From assembly GCA_951213105.1 (NCBI GenBank), contig OX578147.1, positions 123,783,642-123,847,641 on the forward strand: a DNA stretch of 64,000 bases, read 5' to 3'. The translations under genes were made by a program, and so were the position numbers. Under the pieces are notes generated by a model, which searched no databases, was not told the DNA's origin, and saw nothing but the letters and a program-made list of their open reading frames with translations. Of this stretch, positions 58,628 through 64,000 are shown one piece after another. Source of the DNA: Amaurobius ferox (taxonomy: Eukaryota > Arthropoda > Arachnida > Araneae > Amaurobiidae). Every line of letters starts with the position of its first letter. Within the stretch, counting starts at the first letter, position 1.

Positions 58628-60154
58628 CTAGTTCTCTGCCTCATTTATTCTGAAAAAGACTCTCCGTTATTGAAACTGGTTAATACTTTTATTCAAAATT
58701 TTATATGCTGTCTAATCAACATTTTTACTTTACAAGTTCTTGAGACTATTTAAAAGCCATTAATAGTCCTTAAATTTTATAGTAAAACTTTAAAGCATTA
58801 AATCAATAACATATTCTTATCTATTCACAGGCTTGCCACTCACTCCTAAAATGCCACTATTTCCCACTATTTTTCCTCTATTTTTAGTGTTCTCAAGATT
58901 TTTTATTTTCTTTATAGCAACTGATGCTTATAAATTATGGCAGCAGATGTTTATAAATTTTGCCATTGCAACACAACAAACGTATAGGTAGATGATGTCA
59001 TTGATAAATTGGCCAATAAAAAGCCTGCATTTATTGTTATCATGGTTGAATTTTTTTGTGGCCTTGTGGGTGATTCTCTTTCTCCTAACAGCTAATCTGG
59101 GTCCACAATATAAAGAAAGAGAATTTTTGTTTTTATTTTGGAGGGGGACTCAAAAATCAGAGCAGTTAGAATGATCAGATGTAACTTATCATTGTTTTTC
59201 ATGGTATATTTTCATACTTTGGATATCAGTCCAGCCAATTATAGCCTGCAATAGGAAGGTGAGGTACAAGTTTTGAGAAAATGATGAGAACCAGAGTAAT
59301 TTAAATGCCCAAATTTGATCAATTTCTTTAGCAGCTTAGCCCATTCGGGGCCCAAAATAGAAAAAAAAACACATGTTTTTGGATAATTTATAAAAAATAT
59401 TCAAAAGGTATGTTGTGACAGGAGTTCATCTCATTTAAGCTGCATTTGCTTTTAATATATTTATTTCTCCTTCTTTATTCAAATTTATTTCATATATTAA
59501 TTATCAATTTACTGCAATTTTTTTATTTTTAGCAGGGTTCATATACCTCAGAGAGAACATGGAAAACCTGAAATTCTCAGGGAATTTAAATTCAGCTCGA
59601 AATTTCAGGGAAAACTCTTGGAAAATTGCAATTTTTCATTAAAAATCTGGAAAAATTTTATTTGAGCTTAGAATAAGCCATCGTTTTGTTGTTTTTAAAA
59701 ATTCAAACTATTTTTAAAAGGATTCTTTTACCTTGTAATTGAAACCAATGTTTTGACTTCAAGCTTTTATCATCAAATTGACTAAATTTTTATTTTAAAT
59801 GTTATATGTGTTACTAAATTTGAATTCATTTCACTAAATAAAGTTGCTATATATAACAAAATGTCGTGATTTAGATTATGGGAATTTCATTGCCAAGTTT
59901 GAGTATTAACCCTGTTTTGGTAAAAACTAGCTTCTATTATGGGGGAAACATAGAATAGTAAGAGAATGGTCCTCTCAGGAAGATGATATTGGAAACATTA
60001 TATCAACATAAACTAGTCTAAGTGGTTGAAATTGCCATTTTGCTTGAGTTCAAATTAATTTATTCCTTACATTCAAAATTCCATTTTTCTGGTATTTCAA
60101 TAAAAGAGTACTTTTGTTGATTTTTTAAGAACTAATCTTATACTATTGTAATCA

Positions 60155-60989
60155 TCTAGTCCAGGGGTTCTCAACCTATACATAAATGTATACCTTCAAA
60201 TTTCCAGTTCCACCAATATAAATATGTTTGTATACAAATAGGAAATCAAGACAATAAAACACTAAAGTTACTGTCATATATTTTTACTTCGTTTCTAGTA
60301 AAAGGAACTGAATAAAAATAAAAAAATTTGCAAATAAGATAAACAATATTATTAATAAACATTATGATTATTAATTAACAATATGACTATTGATTAATAA
60401 TATGATTATTGATTAATATTATGGTTATTGATTAACAATATGATTATTGATTAACAATATGATTATTAATTAATAATATGACTAACAAAACAATTTAATG
60501 TGATATTTGTGCTTGTTTGAAAGCAATTAGTTTCTTAATATCTGCTTTTATATTATTTAATTTTACACATAAATTTGGCTCCAGGTCGAGTTTTGTTCTA
60601 GAACTATTTTTAAAATACAGCATTGAAGAAAATCCTGTTTCACATAAGTATGTCGAACAAAATGGGATTAAAAATATAGATACTCTTTCTGAAATGTCTA
60701 TAAAATAATTTTTTTTGTGTTTAATCCTGAAGTTCAACAAAGAGTTGCTTTTAAAATGATCCATTAAATTTTTTTTTGTTACATAAAATATCAATGATTT
60801 GTTTTTCTACTGAACAAAGGTAATGTCTGAAGAAAATATTTTCCTGATCCAATTTTCATTTTCATAATTTCGTTTAGATAATAAAATTTTTATACTGTAT
60901 ATTGCACAAATTATTCACGTACCACAAGTTATCTTTTCAGGTACCACTAGTAGTATGTATATCACTGGTTGAGAACCACTGATCTAGTC
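60155..60989 (-). mobile_element. hAT transposon remnant, 819 bp, in PCCB intron 2
   Basis: The element spans 60163-60981, with ends caggggttctcaacctatac and gtatatcactggttgagaaccactg, inverted repeats of the CAG-GGTTCTCAACC type. A perfect 8-bp duplication atctagtc lies at 60155-60162 and 60982-60989. Inside are an AT-rich tandem stretch (60350-60490, attaacaatatgattattg words) and the 3' end of a transposase gene on the minus strand. Confidence 0.93.
60495..60794 (-). pseudogene. hAT transposase C-terminal fragment (dimerisation region)
   Basis: About 95 codons on the minus strand end SSRTKLDLEPNLCVKLNNIK, then ADIKKLIAFKQAQISH. Before that is FCSTYLCETGFSSMLYFKN. STYLCE-GFS followed by RTKLDLEP-L-VKL is the C-terminal dimerisation signature of hAT transposases of the ZBED5-like group. 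The catalytic and BED parts are gone, so it is an internal-deletion relic. The + ORF at 60517-60708 is its antisense shadow. Confidence 0.88.
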
Positions 60990-62428
60990 AATTAAGTCAC
61001 ATAACTCACCTATTAGACTGGGGGGGGGGGGGCATTCTCAAACCATTCCTGGACTGCTCTACACTCTTCTGTGTGGAACAGCCAATAAATGCAAATACTG
61101 TAAAAAAACTTGCTATATGTCACAATTTTTGCAATAACTAAGAAAGTAGATGTATGCACAAGTTTGGATATATCCCATAGGCTTAGGCCTGGTCTGGCCT
61201 GTGGTTGGGTCAGACCTGATCCTAATTTATCTAAAATGGTTTGGGCCCGGACTGAATTTTAGTTTATTTTCTTTAAATTCTAATTGGTTCCACCTTATCT
61301 ATTAAATGTTTGAAATATTTGTAAATGAAATTTAATTAAGTACATGAAATTATTTTGTTGATTTCAGCTATGTCCTAATAAATATTAAAAAGAAACTAAC
61401 TATTAGTTAATTTTTTGAACAATATTTGTGTAAACTCATGCTTCTGGCACATTTAGATGAGTATCATTTTTAGCCAAACTAGATAGATTCGGGTGTGTTT
61501 GTGCCAGGGTGGGTTCAGTCTCTACATTAAAAAATTTCTACAGTATTGGATATTATTTAAGCACTATTACTGTTGGGCCAAGTAAAACTCTGAAATTTTG
61601 GCTTGTGCAGATCCATGGAACCGGTCCATGGATGCTGATATCTTCAATGGCAGTATGATTCCAATCTAATCCATGATGGGTGCAATTAAAGACACATATA
61701 AGTGAAAAAACAATTATAGCATTCTCAGTATACTTAAGTTAGCTTTTCACATAATTTGTTGCTATTATAAAATTAAGTTAAATTTTAATTAAATAAATTC
61801 ATTATATGAGACACAATTTAAAAGTATTCAAGCTGAATTTAATTTTAAAATAAGACATACATTTGAGACTTAATCCCTTTCGTAGTATTCTTCCAATGTC
61901 ATGTATTTAATCCGGTGCTGTTTTTCATGTTTAAAATATTTTCTGGAGTCATCTTCTGAGATAGAGAAGAGCTTTTTTACTGGATTGTTTTATCTCCTCA
62001 ATGACTTGAAATATTTTTCTTTTCAAGTTGAATTTGACTTTGGGAAACAGAAAGAGGGGGCAGGGTATTATAGTGATAGACTTGTCATTCGACATTGTAG
62101 GTAACTTTGTATGTGTCTTTGTAAATTTGCTAAGTTGTTGATAAAATCTGGTGCAAATTCGTAGATCAAATGGGAAGAACAGCTAATCAGAAGTCTCATG
62201 CTTGAACAAAACATTAATATAATTATGTAAACAAACCAGATGAGTATGGGAGATGCCACTTACTACACATGTGAATCAGGTCAACATGTTACAAGCTGCA
62301 ACCAGCTGTGGCATGTCATTTTACAGACATAAAACTATAGATACTTTTTGATCATACCTCATATAAATATGTTTTTGTTGAATTTGAAATCTATTTCTAT
62401 TTTGAGATTAACTTCTATTTCTTTTTAG

Positions 62429-62497
62429 TATCCTGGAGACAGTGTAGTTACCGGTCATGGATTTATTCATGGACGTAAAGCTTATATTTTTAGCCAA
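62429..62497 (+). CDS. PCCB: PCCB exon 3
   Basis: The exon is 69 bases (23 codons), between acceptor CTTTTTAG at 62428 and donor CAA|GTAAAT at 62497/62498, phase 0. The peptide is YPGDSVVTGHGFIHGRKAYI then FSQ, matching the beta-subunit motif PGDSVVTG-G-I-GR-VYVFSQ in the carboxyltransferase domain. With exons 1 and 2 it gives 120 of roughly 540 residues usual for the family. The remaining exons must lie beyond 64000. Confidence 0.93.
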
Positions 62498-63773
62498 GTA
62501 AATATTTTAGCTTTTTTATTATTTATGTAATCAAAAGTTATTTTAGGTTTAATTAAGCTAATCTGTTGCATTTTTTATTAATATCTAAAGTCTTTACTCA
62601 TGAGTGCCAGGTGTATATTCACGAGTGGGGGAGCAGTACCATGCAAGTTTTCAAAATTTTTGATTTACTTTCGTAATACAAAACAACAACAAAAATATTT
62701 TCTAAATTTATGGATATGTGAAGTAAAACTTTTGCAGAACCCTAGTTGGGAATCGCTGTCTTAACACATCCCTACTTACATCACCTCTACTTTTACATTC
62801 ATTCATGAGCAAAGTCAAAATTTATTTTCCTTTGCTTTGATTCTATCTTCTATTTTAGAATTCTACCTAGTTTTACTTTTTTTGAATGCTGGTGAAATTT
62901 GGAAAACTAAAATTTGGCTTGCTAAAAACAAACAAATTTGGCTAGCATTAATATTATATCAATTTAAAGCTTATATTTTTCTCATTAAATATGGAATCCT
63001 GCTGAATGTTGTCTTGTTTAAAGTTCTGATGTACATATTTAAAATGACGAGTGTTACTTTATGATGTATAAAAAAAAATTTACAATCTAAGTTTTTACAT
63101 GTGTTTCTTATATATTGAAATTTACATAGTGCATTGTTTTGTTTGTATACTTTTGTAATACATTCTATAAAAATTATTTAATTATATAAAAATTCACTCA
63201 AACTGCTGTCTAAATTAATCTGTAATAAAAATACTTTATTAGTTAGTAACAGCATAAGAAAGTCAAAAGCATCAACAGGTTTTGGGGCAAAAAACAGCTT
63301 CCTTCTTCAGGATTAGAAATTTTATGTGGGCAGCTCATGATTTTTCTTACAGAATCAAATTAATTTTCTCTATCTTTTGTTCATAATGCATTAAATTGAG
63401 TTTTATTGCTCAAAATAACACTGATATTTGAAATAGCATAAAATATGCAGTTTTAATTCCGTTTTCATTTAGCATCTAGACTTATTTTTAAATAAGCTGC
63501 TTAGCAAAAATACCTAATTGCTGAAATATCTCGAGAACAGCTCATCCTAGAATAATAAGGTTGGTCTTTTTTTTTTTTTTTTTTTGTTATCAAAAATTAC
63601 GAATAAAATAACCATTTAGTCAATACAAAAAATAGTAGGTTTGGTTTCACCGAATCATACTAAAATTTAATCAGCAGCACGAGGGCTGCTTACAAGTGAC
63701 TTACCCACCAAATTTGATGAAATTTTGTTAAATAGTTTATCTTGCCCCCTCCTCCCCAATGGAATCTAATCTA
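62498..63773 (+). other. PCCB: PCCB intron 3 (start), no further exon seen
   Basis: AT-rich. It contains a repeat end-like gaaccctagttgggaatcgc at about 62740, a repeat at 63165-63345 related to 57060-57250, and a poly-T run at about 63568-63586. The acatgagcaaagtc-type ORF at 62837-63064 shows no PCCB similarity. The next PCCB exon is not in the window. Confidence 0.6.
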
Positions 63774-64000
63774 TATAAATAAAATTGAAAATCTGTCTGT
63801 CTGTCTGTCTGTTTGTCCCATCATCACGGGAGAACGGCTGAACCGAATTTGATGAAATTTGGTGGGTAGCCTAGAAATAGCCCCACTTAAAATTTAGTCC
63901 ATGTTTGGAGTTTCTACGACCAGTGGTTCTCGAGATATTAGTAAAAAACGAAATTTTCGTTTGTCTCATCATCACAGAAAAACGGCTGAACCGAATTTAA
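63774..64000 (+). mobile_element. Helitron-like 5' end, cut by window edge
   Basis: After an A, tctatataaataaaattgaa leads into tctgtctgtctgtctgtttg, cgggagaacggctgaaccga and a gatgaaatttggtggg word. The same start occurs in reverse at 38704. The TC start with a gagaacggctgaaccgattt-like phrase is common at arthropod Helitron 5' ends. A partial second copy of atcacagaaaaacggctgaa begins at about 63970. Confidence 0.5.

Larger units (their letters stand above)
56640..62428 (+). other. PCCB: PCCB intron 2
   Basis: The 5789-bp intron starts GTTTGT and ends CTTTTTAG. It holds a tail-only SINE (56743-56785), a pogo-like element (57476-58625), a hAT remnant (60163-60981), and at 57060-57250 a repeat weakly matched at 63165-63345. 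A segment at 59525-59650 (ggaaaacctgaaattctcag) looks like another decayed dispersed repeat. No extra exon is needed, as the protein joins EKEK|YPGDSVVTG. Confidence 0.9.

Overview
The window is nuclear DNA of an animal, most likely an arthropod. It is AT-rich, has spliceosomal introns, and is dominated by transposable elements. No bacterial-type operon, plasmid or CRISPR structure is present. The species cannot be fixed from the sequence; the repeat mix (DUF4817-type mariner, Jockey-like LINEs, CACTA, hAT and Helitron-like elements, tRNA-derived SINEs) suits a repeat-rich arthropod genome.

Two pieces of host gene are supported. One is the 5' part of PCCB (propionyl-CoA carboxylase beta chain, mitochondrial) on the + strand. 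Its three phase-0 exons at 52564-52740, 56526-56639 and 62429-62497 are separated by 3.8 kb and 5.8 kb introns, and the gene runs off the right edge. The other is an isolated 73-codon exon on the - strand (13720-13938) with good splice sites, whose gene I do not recognise.

Layout. 0-9 kb: tandem repeats, a small hAT MITE with an 8-bp target duplication, a CpG-rich patch and a self-nested repeat family with TCTG runs. 9-17 kb: GC-rich inverted segments, a LINE ORF2 tail, the orphan exon, a dead mariner transposase, and SINEs inside a Helitron-like element. 17.2-18.3 kb: a composite retroposon made of a 5S rRNA sequence joined to a tRNA-type SINE, with another SINE nested in it and a third beside it. 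19.2-20.9 kb: non-autonomous hAT copy 1. 24.1-24.7 kb: a SINE array on one repeated target site. 31.6-37 kb: a CACTA transposase and two LINE ORF2 3' fragments. 37-44 kb: a Helitron-like element, SINEs and the TCTG repeat. 47.9-52.4 kb: a LINE ORF1 on the - strand, interrupted by hAT copy 2. 52.5-64 kb: PCCB exons, with SINE scraps, hAT elements and a pogo-like element in the introns.

Most interesting points: the 5S rRNA-SINE chimera with perfect 12-bp target duplications; a SINE type lacking the pol III B box; two loci where several SINEs sit between copies of one target sequence; and a hAT element that interrupts a LINE ORF1 which would otherwise read through 560 codons. All family calls come from reading the sequence; no database search was run.
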